Assembly (NCBI RefSeq): GCF_000716435.1
Contig: NZ_JNWO01000008.1
Span: forward strand, 248,001 to 312,000
Length of the DNA stretch: 64,000 bases
Direction: 5' to 3'
Origin: Streptomyces xylophagus
GTDB lineage: Bacteria; Actinomycetota; Actinomycetes; Streptomycetales; Streptomycetaceae
Part shown: positions 57,611-64,000 of the stretch, piece after piece
Layout: each line of letters opens with the position of its first letter
How positions within the stretch are numbered: the first letter of the stretch is position 1
Program-made: the position numbers and the translations under genes
The notes under the pieces: generated by a model
Databases searched by the model: none
Told to the model about the DNA's origin: nothing
The model's input: the letters and a program-made list of their open reading frames with translations, nothing else

Positions 57611-59005
57611 ATGCCGACCGCCCTCGACCGCTACTTCAAGATCTCCGAACGGGGCAGCACCCTCCCCCGTGAGATCCGGGGCGGATTCGCCACCTTCTTC
57701 GCGATGGCGTACATCATCGTGCTGAACCCGATCATCCTCGGCAGCGCCAAGGACATGTACGGGCACCACCTCGACAACGGCCAGCTGGTCACCGCGACCG
57801 CCGTGACCGCCGCCTTCACCACCCTCCTCATGGGTGTCATCGGCAACGTGCCGATCGCGCTGGCCGCCGGACTCGGTGTGAACTCCGTCGTCGCCCTCCA
57901 GCTCGCGCCGCGCATGTCGTGGCCGGACGCGATGGGCATGGTCGTGCTGGCCGGCCTGGTCGTGATGCTGCTGGTCGCCACCGGGCTGCGCGAGCGCGTC
58001 ATGAACGCCGTGCCGTACGGACTGCGCAAGGCCATCTCGATCGGTATCGGCCTGTTCATCATGCTGATCGGGCTCGTGGACTCCGGGTTCATCACCCGCA
58101 TCCCGGACGCCGCCCAGACCACCGTCCCGCTCCAGCTCGGCGCCGACGGTCACCTCAACGGCTGGCCGGTCCTGATCTTCGTCATCGGCGTGCTGCTCAC
58201 GCTCGCGCTGATCGTCCGCAAGGTCTCTGGGGCGATCCTGATCTCCATCGTCACGACGACCGTCCTCGCGGTGATCGTGAACGCGGTCGCGACGATCCCC
58301 TCCTGGGGCCTGACCACCCCGAAGTGGCCCGGAAACCCGGTCGCCACCCCGGACTTCGGCCTGATCGGCAAATTCAGCCTCTTCGGCGGCTTCGACAAGG
58401 TCGGCGTACTGACCGGCGTGCTCTTCGTCTTCACGGTCCTGCTGTCGTGCTTCTTCGACGCGATGGGCACGATCATGGGCATCAGCGACGAGGCCAAGCT
58501 GACCGACGCCCAGGGCAACATGCCCGGCATTAACAAGGTCCTCTTCGTCGACGGCATCGCGGTCGCGGCCGGCGGCGCCAGCTCCTCGTCCGCGACCACC
58601 TGCTTCGTGGAGTCCACGGCGGGCGTCGGCGAGGGCGCCCGCACCGGCTTCGCGAACGTCGTCACGGGCGCCCTGTTCGCCGTAGCGCTGTTCCTCACGC
58701 CGATCGCCACGATGGTCCCGTCCCAGGCGGCCACCCCCGCGCTGCTCGCGGTGGGCTTCCTGATCCTGGCGGGCTCCGTCAAGGAGATCGACTGGGCGGA
58801 TCACACCATCGCGATCCCGGCCTTCATCACGATGGTGATGATGCCGTTCACCTACTCGATCACCAACGGCATCGGCATGGGCTTCATCACGTTCGTGGTG
58901 CTACGGCTGGTGGCGGGCCGGGGCCGGGAGGTCCCGGTGCCGATGTACGTCGTCGCGGCGGTGTTCGGGTTCTACTACCTGATGCCGGCGCTGGGTCTCA
59001 CGTGA
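57611..59005 (+). CDS. NCS2-family purine permease (AzgA/PbuG type)
   Basis: This 464-residue protein has twelve or more membrane helices with NCS2 hallmarks: GGFATFFAMAYIIVLNP, AAGLGVNSVVALQL, DAMGTIMGISDEAKLTD and GASSSSATTCFVESTAGVGEG. These belong to the AzgA/PbuG branch that imports guanine, hypoxanthine or adenine by proton symport. The start ATG follows AGGAACATCC. No purine gene lies adjacent. Confidence 0.9.
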   Translation: MPTALDRYFKISERGSTLPREIRGGFATFFAMAYIIVLNPIILGSAKDMYGHHLDNGQLVTATAVTAAFTTLLMGVIGNVPIALAAGLGVNSVVALQLAPRMSWPDAMGMVVLAGLVVMLLVATGLRERVMNAVPYGLRKAISIGIGLFIMLIGLVDSGFITRIPDAAQTTVPLQLGADGHLNGWPVLIFVIGVLLTLALIVRKVSGAILISIVTTTVLAVIVNAVATIPSWGLTTPKWPGNPVATPDFGLIGKFSLFGGFDKVGVLTGVLFVFTVLLSCFFDAMGTIMGISDEAKLTDAQGNMPGINKVLFVDGIAVAAGGASSSSATTCFVESTAGVGEGARTGFANVVTGALFAVALFLTPIATMVPSQAATPALLAVGFLILAGSVKEIDWADHTIAIPAFITMVMMPFTYSITNGIGMGFITFVVLRLVAGRGREVPVPMYVVAAVFGFYYLMPALGLT

Positions 59006-59180
59006 CCCCGTAGAACTTGTCGGTCTCCTCCACGGCGGTCTGGAACCGCTCGTCGAAGTCGTCCCGAATGAGCGTCCGGACCACATAGTCCTGGACGCTC
59101 ATTCCCCTTTTGGCCGCATGGTGTCGGAGCCGTTCGAGCAGCTCCCCGTCTATCCGCAGGCTGAGCACGCTGGTCCCCAT
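58998..59180 (-). CDS. Ribbon-helix-helix-type small protein
   Basis: This 60-residue protein reads SVLSLRIDGELLERLRHHAA, KRGMSVQDYVVRTLIRDDFD, with the beta-strand then two helices of RHH regulators. The tail QTAVEETDKFYGV is acidic. The frame is open upstream to a GTG at 59237, but the conserved block begins at ATG 59180. No toxin partner is adjacent. Its stop overlaps the end of the permease gene by eight bases. Confidence 0.72.
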   Translation of the reverse strand: MGTSVLSLRIDGELLERLRHHAAKRGMSVQDYVVRTLIRDDFDERFQTAVEETDKFYGVT

Positions 59181-59270
59181 GAACACGAGGGTCCGGGGCG
59201 CTTCCGGGCGATGGGTGACGTTCCGCGCCGGTATCACTCATATGGGTGACGCGATGTTTGCTGGGGGGTG

Positions 59271-59310
59271 CCCCCAGGCCCCCAGGCCCCCAGGCCCCCA
59301 GGCCCCCAGG
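59271..59310 (+). repeat. Five perfect 8-bp tandem repeats
   Basis: CCCCCAGG occurs five times without interruption in the gap between the RHH gene and the MarR gene. Such arrays change copy number by slippage. It lies upstream of the RHH gene, reading CCTGGGGG on that strand, and could affect its expression. Confidence 0.9.
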
Positions 59311-59354
59311 TTCAGTGTCCAGGGTCACGGGCATCTCGGCGTGTCGCCATTGGT

Positions 59355-59384
59355 CTTTAGCGAGAGTAATGAGTTACGCTAAAG
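59355..59384. promoter_or_regulatory. MarR operator candidate over its own promoter
   Basis: CTTTAGCG (59355-59362) and CGCTAAAG (59377-59384) form an inverted repeat around a centre that holds a smaller palindrome, GTAA-TGAG-TTAC. A -10 box TACGCT within the right half ends seven bases before ATG 59388, so binding would block a leaderless promoter. Confidence 0.65.
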
Positions 59385-59387
59385 AAC

Positions 59388-59825
59388 ATGCCGGACCTTA
59401 CCCATGGCGACGACGCTGCCGCCGTGAACTCCCTGCGATCAGCCGTGATGCGGTTGTCCCGTCGACTCAAGCACCAGCGGGTCGACGAGTCACTGAGCCC
59501 CACCGAGATGTCGGTGCTGGGCACCCTGTCCAACTGCGGCAGCGCGACTCCTGGCGAGCTCGCTCGCAAGGAGCATGTGCAGCCGCCCTCGATGACCCGC
59601 ATCGTGGCGCTGCTGGAGGCCAAGGGCCTGGTCCAGCTGGAGCCGCACCCCGAGGACCGGCGCCAGAAGGTCGTCACCAAGACCCCCCAGGCCGAGGCGA
59701 TGCTCGAAGAGAGCCGCCGCAAGCGCAACGCGTTCCTGGCCGGCCTGGTCGACGGCCTCGACGAGGACGAGTGGGCGAAGATCGTCGCCGCCGCCCCCGT
59801 GCTGGAGAAACTCGCACACCTGTAA
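59388..59825 (+). CDS. MarR-family transcriptional regulator
   Basis: This 145-residue protein has the MarR winged helix (residues about 50-100; TPGELARKEHVQPPSMTRIVALLEAKGLVQL and the wing HPEDRRQKVV). It likely represses itself and the MFS gene 26 bases downstream, released by a phenolic or drug-like ligand. The operator candidate lies directly upstream. Confidence 0.9.
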   Translation: MPDLTHGDDAAAVNSLRSAVMRLSRRLKHQRVDESLSPTEMSVLGTLSNCGSATPGELARKEHVQPPSMTRIVALLEAKGLVQLEPHPEDRRQKVVTKTPQAEAMLEESRRKRNAFLAGLVDGLDEDEWAKIVAAAPVLEKLAHL

Positions 59826-59851
59826 GTCCGTCTATGTAGGAGGCGACACTT

Positions 59852-61210
59852 TTGAGTTCGGGACCCGGAGCAGATTCCGCACCCGCGCCAGCCACCCCCG
59901 ACTCCCCGCCCACCCCTGACACCCCCGGCAAGTCCTCGATGTTCAGCTCGCTGAAGATCCGGAACTACCGGCTGTTCTTCATCGGCCAGGTCGTCTCCAA
60001 CACCGGCACCTGGATGCAGCGCATCGCCCAGGACTGGCTGGTCCTCAGCCTCACCGGCTCCTCCGCCGCCGTAGGCATCACGACCGCCCTCCAGTTCCTG
60101 CCGATGCTGCTCTTCGGGCTCTACGGCGGTGTCCTCGTCGACCGGCTGCCCAAGCGCCCCACCCTTCTCGTCACGCAGTCCGCGATGGCCCTGACCGGCC
60201 TCGCCCTCGCCTTCCTGACCCTCTCCGGCCATGTCCAGGTCTGGCACGTGTATGTCGCCGCCTTCGCCGTGGGTCTCGCCACGGTCGTCGACAACCCGGC
60301 CCGCCAGTCCTTCGTCTCCGAGATGGTCGGCCCCGAGCAGCTGCAGAACGCGGTCAGCCTGAACTCGGCGAACTTCCAGTCCGCCCGCCTGGTCGGCCCC
60401 GCCGTCGCGGGCGTCATGATCACCGGCGTCGGCACGGGCTGGGCGTTCCTCTTCAACGGCCTCTCGTTCGTGGCGCCGCTGGCGAGCCTGCTCCTGATGC
60501 GCAACCGCGACCTGCACTCCGTCCAGCGCGCCCCGCGCGGCAAGGGCCAGCTCCGCGAAGGCCTGCACTACGTCGCCGGCCGCCCCGACCTGATCTGGCC
60601 GATCGTCCTCGTCGGCTTCATCGGCACCTTCGGCTTCAACTTCCCGGTGTGGCTGTCGGCCTACGCGGACGACATCTTCCACGCGGGCGCCGGCGCCTAC
60701 AGCCTCTTCAACACCCTGATGGCGGTCGGTTCTTTGGTCGGCGCGCTGCTCGCCGCCCGTCGCGGCACGACCCGCCTCCGCGTCCTGATCGCGGCGGCGG
60801 CCGCCTTCGGCCTGCTGGAAGTCGTGGCTGCCGTAGCACCCTCGTACTGGCTGTTCGCCCTGCTCATGATCCCGATCGGCATCGCCGGCCTGACGGTCAA
60901 CGTCACGGCCAACACCGCCGTCCAGATGGGCACCGACCCGGCCATGCGCGGCCGCGTCATGGCCCTGTTCATGATGGTCTTCATGGGCGGTACGCCGGTG
61001 GGCGCACCGATCGTCGGCTGGATCACGGACGCCTACGGCCCCCGGGTGAGCTTCGCCCTGGGCGGCGTCGTCGCGGCCGTCGCCGCGGCCACGATCGGCG
61101 TGATCCTGGCCCGCATCGGCGACCTGCGCCTGTCGTTCGACTGGAACCACGGCCACCCGAGCGTCGCCTTCGTCCCGCGCGAGCGGGAGCAACTGGCAAC
61201 GGCGGCCTGA
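59852..61210 (+). CDS. MFS exporter (MFS_3/EntS type) under MarR control
   Basis: This 452-residue protein starts at TTG 59852 with GGAGG nine bases upstream. After a Pro/Ser-rich tail (residues 1-28) it has twelve helices with NYRLFFIGQVVSNTGTWMQRIAQDWLVLSLTGS, GGVLVDRLPKRPTLLV and DNPARQSFVSEMVGPEQLQNAVSLNSA, which mark the MFS_3 group containing EntS. Such proteins export siderophores or drugs. Forms a two-gene operon with the MarR regulator. Confidence 0.9.
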   Translation: MSSGPGADSAPAPATPDSPPTPDTPGKSSMFSSLKIRNYRLFFIGQVVSNTGTWMQRIAQDWLVLSLTGSSAAVGITTALQFLPMLLFGLYGGVLVDRLPKRPTLLVTQSAMALTGLALAFLTLSGHVQVWHVYVAAFAVGLATVVDNPARQSFVSEMVGPEQLQNAVSLNSANFQSARLVGPAVAGVMITGVGTGWAFLFNGLSFVAPLASLLLMRNRDLHSVQRAPRGKGQLREGLHYVAGRPDLIWPIVLVGFIGTFGFNFPVWLSAYADDIFHAGAGAYSLFNTLMAVGSLVGALLAARRGTTRLRVLIAAAAAFGLLEVVAAVAPSYWLFALLMIPIGIAGLTVNVTANTAVQMGTDPAMRGRVMALFMMVFMGGTPVGAPIVGWITDAYGPRVSFALGGVVAAVAAATIGVILARIGDLRLSFDWNHGHPSVAFVPREREQLATAA

Positions 61211-61253
61211 GAGTTGTAGGTGTGCGGCGTGACTGGCCCGGAGGGCGTGCGTG

Positions 61254-61766
61254 TCACACCCTCCGGGCCAGCACCTGTCCCGGCCACTTGTCCTCGCCGA
61301 CGACGAACGCCTCGGTCGCCGTGAACCCGTTGCCCTCGTAGTAGGCGACGAGCTTGCGGTCGTCCCCCGCGTAACAGTCCACCCGCAGCAGGGAGATCCC
61401 GGCCCGCCGCGTCACCTCCGCCGCGTGCGCGAGCAGCGCGCTGCCGACGCCGTAGCCCTTGAACCGGCGGTCGGAGGCGAGGAGATGGACGTACCGCTCG
61501 GGCTCGTCCACGGCGTCGATGTACGGCCCGGGGGAGTCGGTGAGGGTGAGCGTGCCGGCGGGGACGCCGTCGACCTCGGCGATGTACGGCGAGCCCTGCG
61601 CGACATACCGCTCCACCATCGCCACGGCCTTCGGATTCTCCGACCACGGCGTGCTGCCCCACTGCCCGGTACGCCCCTGCGCGACGAGCCATGCCACCGC
61701 GCTGTCGAGCATGCCGAGTATCGCGGGGATGTCGTCCGCGCCACCGTCCCTGATGCTGATCGCCAT
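61254..61766 (-). CDS. GNAT-family N-acetyltransferase
   Basis: This 170-residue protein has the GNAT fold: ISIRDGGADDIPAILGMLDS at the N-terminus, YVHLLASDRRFKGYGVGSALLAHAAEV as motif A (about residues 93-119) and LRVDCYAGDDRKLVAYYEGNGF as motif B. Substrate unknown. A CACTAT box with GAGGA just before the ATG suggests a very short leader. It is divergent from thpR, with 38 bases between. Confidence 0.88.
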   Translation of the reverse strand: MAISIRDGGADDIPAILGMLDSAVAWLVAQGRTGQWGSTPWSENPKAVAMVERYVAQGSPYIAEVDGVPAGTLTLTDSPGPYIDAVDEPERYVHLLASDRRFKGYGVGSALLAHAAEVTRRAGISLLRVDCYAGDDRKLVAYYEGNGFTATEAFVVGEDKWPGQVLARRV

Positions 61767-61804
61767 GTCCTCATAGTGGCAGGGGCGGTGGCAGGCTGGG
61801 GCTC

Positions 61805-62359
61805 ATGAGACTCTTCGCCGCCGTGCTGCCCCCGGAGGACGTCACCGCCGAACTCGCCGCCGCAGTGGCCGAGTTGAGGAGCCTCCCGGGCGCGGACGCG
61901 CTCCGCTGGACGGGCCGTCCGGGCTGGCACTTCACTCTGGCCTTCTACGGCGAGGTCGACGACGACGTCGTACCCGAACTGTCGGCCCGCCTGGAGAAGA
62001 CCGCGCGCCGGACCGAACCGTTCGGGCTGGCGGTGCGTGGGGGTGGGCAGTTCGGGGAGGGGCGGGCGTTGTGGGTGGGGGTGGCGGGGGATGTCGCTGC
62101 GCTGCGGCTGTTGGCGGAGGGATGCGAGGAGGCGATGGCAGGGGAGCACCGGCGGTATCGCGCGCATCTGACCGTGGCGCGGAGCCGGGAGGCGGTCGAT
62201 GTGCGGCCGTATCTCGATCGGCTCGACGGCTTCGTGGGGCGGGCGTGGACGGTGGACGAGTTGGTGCTGGTGCGGAGCAACCTGCCGAGGTCGGGGGTTC
62301 CCGGGGAGCAGCCGCGGTACGAGGCGGTCGGCCGTTGGGGGTTTGGGGCGGGCGGTTAG
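61805..62359 (+). CDS. thpR: RNA 2',3'-cyclic phosphodiesterase (LigT/ThpR)
   Basis: This 184-residue protein has both HxTx motifs of the 2H phosphoesterase family, HFTLAF near residue 43 and HLTVAR near 124, separated by the typical distance. It begins MRLFAAVLPPEDVTAELAAA as in bacterial ThpR. The enzyme hydrolyses 2',3'-cyclic phosphate ends of RNA to 2'-phosphates. Confidence 0.9.
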   Translation: MRLFAAVLPPEDVTAELAAAVAELRSLPGADALRWTGRPGWHFTLAFYGEVDDDVVPELSARLEKTARRTEPFGLAVRGGGQFGEGRALWVGVAGDVAALRLLAEGCEEAMAGEHRRYRAHLTVARSREAVDVRPYLDRLDGFVGRAWTVDELVLVRSNLPRSGVPGEQPRYEAVGRWGFGAGG

Positions 62360-62362
62360 GCT
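62357..62362 (+). promoter_or_regulatory. -10 box of the 29-residue membrane peptide gene
   Basis: TAGGCT overlaps the thpR stop codon and ends seven bases before GTG 62370, the spacing of a leaderless start. No ribosome site is present, so this supports separate expression of the small peptide. Confidence 0.5.
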
Positions 62363-62369
62363 CGGGTAC

Positions 62370-62459
62370 GTGGACCCGAAAACCCGGAACCGGATCATGG
62401 CCGGTGCGCTTGTGTTGTTGTTCGTTGTCGTGGGGCTTGCGGCGGCGCTTGGTAAGTGA
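62370..62459 (+). CDS. Small single-pass membrane peptide (29 residues)
   Basis: The ORF encodes MDPKTRNRIMAGALVLLFVV, then VGLAAALGK: a basic N-terminus and one membrane helix. I recognise this pattern as conserved downstream of thpR-like genes in streptomycetes. The start is GTG 62370. Topology should be N-in. Function unknown. Confidence 0.65.
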   Translation: MDPKTRNRIMAGALVLLFVVVGLAAALGK

Positions 62460-62502
62460 GGACCGGGGAACTGCGGTCGTATGTCGGCTGCGGGCCGAGT
62501 GT

Positions 62503-62530
62503 GGCTGATCGCGCAGTTCCCCGCGCCCGT
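62503..62530 (+). repeat. Dispersed repeat copy, slightly diverged
   Basis: GGCTGATCGCGCAGTTCCCC then GCGCCCGT matches the conserved core with two changes, GGTCGC to GATCGC and a final G for C. It is followed by a short complementary GGGCGC, so it can form a hairpin near the end of the convergent aldo/keto reductase gene. Confidence 0.75.
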
Positions 62531-62559
62531 AAAAGAAGGGGCGCTTGCCCTTACGGCGT

Positions 62560-63552
62560 TTACCAGGCGAAGGCCTCCGGGGACGGGCCAGGTCCCGGGA
62601 AGATCTCGTCCAGCGAGGTGAGGATTTCCTCGGTCAGGTCCAGCTCTACGGCCCTCAGCGCGCTGTCGAGCTGTTCGGCTGTGCGGGGGCCGACGATGGG
62701 GCCGGTGACGCCGGGGCGGGTGAGGAGCCAGGCAAGGGCCGCCTCGCCGGGTTCGATGCCGTGCTTGTCGAGGAGGTCCTCGTAGGCCTGGATCTGGGCG
62801 CGGGAGGCGGGGTTCGCGAGGGTATCCGCGGCTCGGCCGCTCGCCCGGCGGCCGCCCGTGACCTCCTTCTTGATGACTCCGCCGAGGAGTCCGCCCTGGA
62901 GCGGGGACCAGGGGATGACCCCGAGGCCGTACTCCTGCGCGGCCGGGATGACCTCCATCTCGGCGCGGCGCTCGGCGAGGTTGTAGAGGCACTGTTCGCT
63001 GACGAGGCCGATGGTGCCGCCTCGGCGCGCGGCGATCTCGTTGGCCTGGGCGATCTTGTAACCGGGGAAGTTGGAGGAACCGACGTAGAGGATCTTGCCC
63101 TGCTGGATGAGGGTGTCGATCGCCTGCCAGATCTCCTCGAAGGGGGTGGCGCGGTCGATGTGGTGGAACTGGTAGACGTCGATGTAGTCCGTCTGCAGCC
63201 GCTTGAGGCTGGCGTCGACGGCCCGCCGGATGTTGACCGCGGAGAGCTTGTCGTGGTTGGGCCAGGACTCGCCGTCGGCGGCCATGTTGCCGTAGACCTT
63301 GGTGGCGAGGACCGTCTTGTCGCGGTGGTCGGGGCTCTTGGCGAACCAGTTGCCGACGATCTCCTCGGTGCGGCCCTTGTTCTCGCCCCAGCCGTAGACA
63401 TTGGCGGTGTCGAAGAAGTTGATACCCGCGTCCAGCGCCGCGTCCATGATCGCGTGGCTGTCCGCCTCGTTCGTCTGCGGACCGAAGTTCATCGTGCCGA
63501 GGACCAGTCGGCTGACCTTGAGGCCTGTGCGTCCGAGCTGCGTGTACTTCAT
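62560..63552 (-). CDS. Aldo/keto reductase
   Basis: This 330-residue TIM-barrel protein has the tetrad Asp48, Tyr53 (FFDTANVYGWG), Lys85 (LATKVYG) and His130 (YQFHHID). C-terminal RPGVTGPIVGPRTAEQLDSA matches the NADPH-binding end of the AKR11/AKR12-like group. It reduces carbonyl compounds with NADPH; substrate unknown. Confidence 0.92.
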   Translation of the reverse strand: MKYTQLGRTGLKVSRLVLGTMNFGPQTNEADSHAIMDAALDAGINFFDTANVYGWGENKGRTEEIVGNWFAKSPDHRDKTVLATKVYGNMAADGESWPNHDKLSAVNIRRAVDASLKRLQTDYIDVYQFHHIDRATPFEEIWQAIDTLIQQGKILYVGSSNFPGYKIAQANEIAARRGGTIGLVSEQCLYNLAERRAEMEVIPAAQEYGLGVIPWSPLQGGLLGGVIKKEVTGGRRASGRAADTLANPASRAQIQAYEDLLDKHGIEPGEAALAWLLTRPGVTGPIVGPRTAEQLDSALRAVELDLTEEILTSLDEIFPGPGPSPEAFAW

Positions 63553-63596
63553 GAGTACCTAGCCAACGACTTCGAGTGTGCTCTATGCAAGGGGGG

Positions 63597-64000
63597 TCAG
63601 TCGCGGGGGAACTCGTCGGTGGCGAGGGTGAGGCCGACCACGGTGCCGGTGAGATCCATGTCGTCCCCGAACGCGACCTTCGTCTCGGTCGTGTAGTCGT
63701 CGCCCTTGGGGTGGGTGTAGATGTGGCAGCGGCCCTGGTAGGGGTCGGCGATGACGTAGACGGGGACCTCGGCGAGGGCGTACGCGGCCTTCTTCGGGCC
63801 GTAGTCGTTGGCGGCGGTGCCCTTGGAGATGACCTCGGCGACGAACTCGACGTCCTGGTGGCGCCAGCCCCCGCCCTCCGTCTTCTCGGCACCCTCGGCC
63901 ATCACCGTCACGTCGGTCGCGAATCCGTTGAGGTGACCCGGGTAGTCGATACGGACGTCGGACTTCACGCGCTTCCGGGGGTACTTGGCCCGTAGCTGTT
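63597..64000 (-). CDS. Uma2-family endonuclease-like protein, partial
   Basis: The frame continues to the right edge without a start, so the N-terminus is missing. Visible residues include LRAKYPRKRVKSDVRIDYPG, ATDVTVMAEGA, DVEFVAEVISKGTAANDYGPKKAAYALAEVPVYVIADP, which give the PD-(D/E)XK ligands (Asp in TDVTV, Glu in FVAEVIS and the following Lys). Uma2 proteins are abundant in streptomycetes and of unknown role. A GTG at 63968 is in frame, but family-like residues continue upstream of it. Confidence 0.85.
   Translation of the reverse strand, partial: QLRAKYPRKRVKSDVRIDYPGHLNGFATDVTVMAEGAEKTEGGGWRHQDVEFVAEVISKGTAANDYGPKKAAYALAEVPVYVIADPYQGRCHIYTHPKGDDYTTETKVAFGDDMDLTGTVVGLTLATDEFPRD

Overview
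The window reads as chromosomal DNA from a Streptomyces-type actinomycete. It is very GC-rich, starts on GTG/TTG as well as ATG, has many apparently leaderless promoters, and carries families typical of the genus: DUF5753/DUF397 pairs, bacterial XPB, the futalosine (menaquinone) genes mqnB and mqnD, and DUF2530/DUF2771/DUF3027 proteins. No rRNA, tRNA, insertion sequence or CRISPR array was recognised. Species assignment is not possible from the sequence alone.

Layout. 1-3663: N-terminal part of a large secreted RHS/DNRLRE protein running off the left edge. 3977-5481: acetyltransferase and phosphoesterase. 5503-5661: probable structured RNA with a terminator. 5719-6338: an unknown protein behind a coupled 18-codon ORF. 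6494-8221: an SDR oxidoreductase and a TetR regulator whose promoters share one palindrome. 8270-9911: antitoxin, truncated toxin, DUF397 and DUF5753 regulator. 10025-14437: methyltransferase, LLM oxidoreductase, AraC regulator and acyl-CoA dehydrogenase. 14415-17902: murR-murQ-murP for N-acetylmuramic acid uptake and breakdown. 17958-19768: two small unknowns and a fused MDMPI-GNAT protein.

20118-23872 is the most distinctive part. A 30-residue Glu/Val-rich peptide is followed by a strong hairpin, two SagB-like flavin oxidoreductases (one with an RRE-like N-terminus) and a MATE exporter. It looks like a compact RiPP (modified peptide) cluster without YcaO, LanM, radical SAM or lasso genes. 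A block of repeats then separates it from an S9 peptidase (24277-26100) that could process the product.

26000-37291: HD phosphohydrolase, MDMPI protein, CutC, ArsR-controlled MFS exporter, HelD-type helicase, XPB helicase, Nudix hydrolase and a WYL-ended helicase-associated protein. 37491-43492: membrane protein, HAD hydrolase, cold-shock protein, mqnD, mqnB, lipoprotein and MFS protein. 43915-48500: DUF3027, Uma2, HTH protein, RsbW-like ATPase, then a DUF5753 regulator with two DUF397 proteins. 48774-51902: a 1042-residue sacsin/Hsp90-like ATPase protein. 52038-54562: three tandem secreted paralogues, two of which have lost their C-termini. 54681-64000: CtpE-like P-type ATPase, DUF2530, purine permease, RHH protein, MarR-MFS pair, GNAT, ThpR, a 29-residue membrane peptide, aldo/keto reductase and a Uma2 protein cut by the right edge.

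A 28-33 bp dispersed repeat, whose core reads as a palindrome-like GGTCGCGCAGTTCCCCGCG, occurs seven times in gaps between genes, including one perfect inverted pair between murQ and murR.
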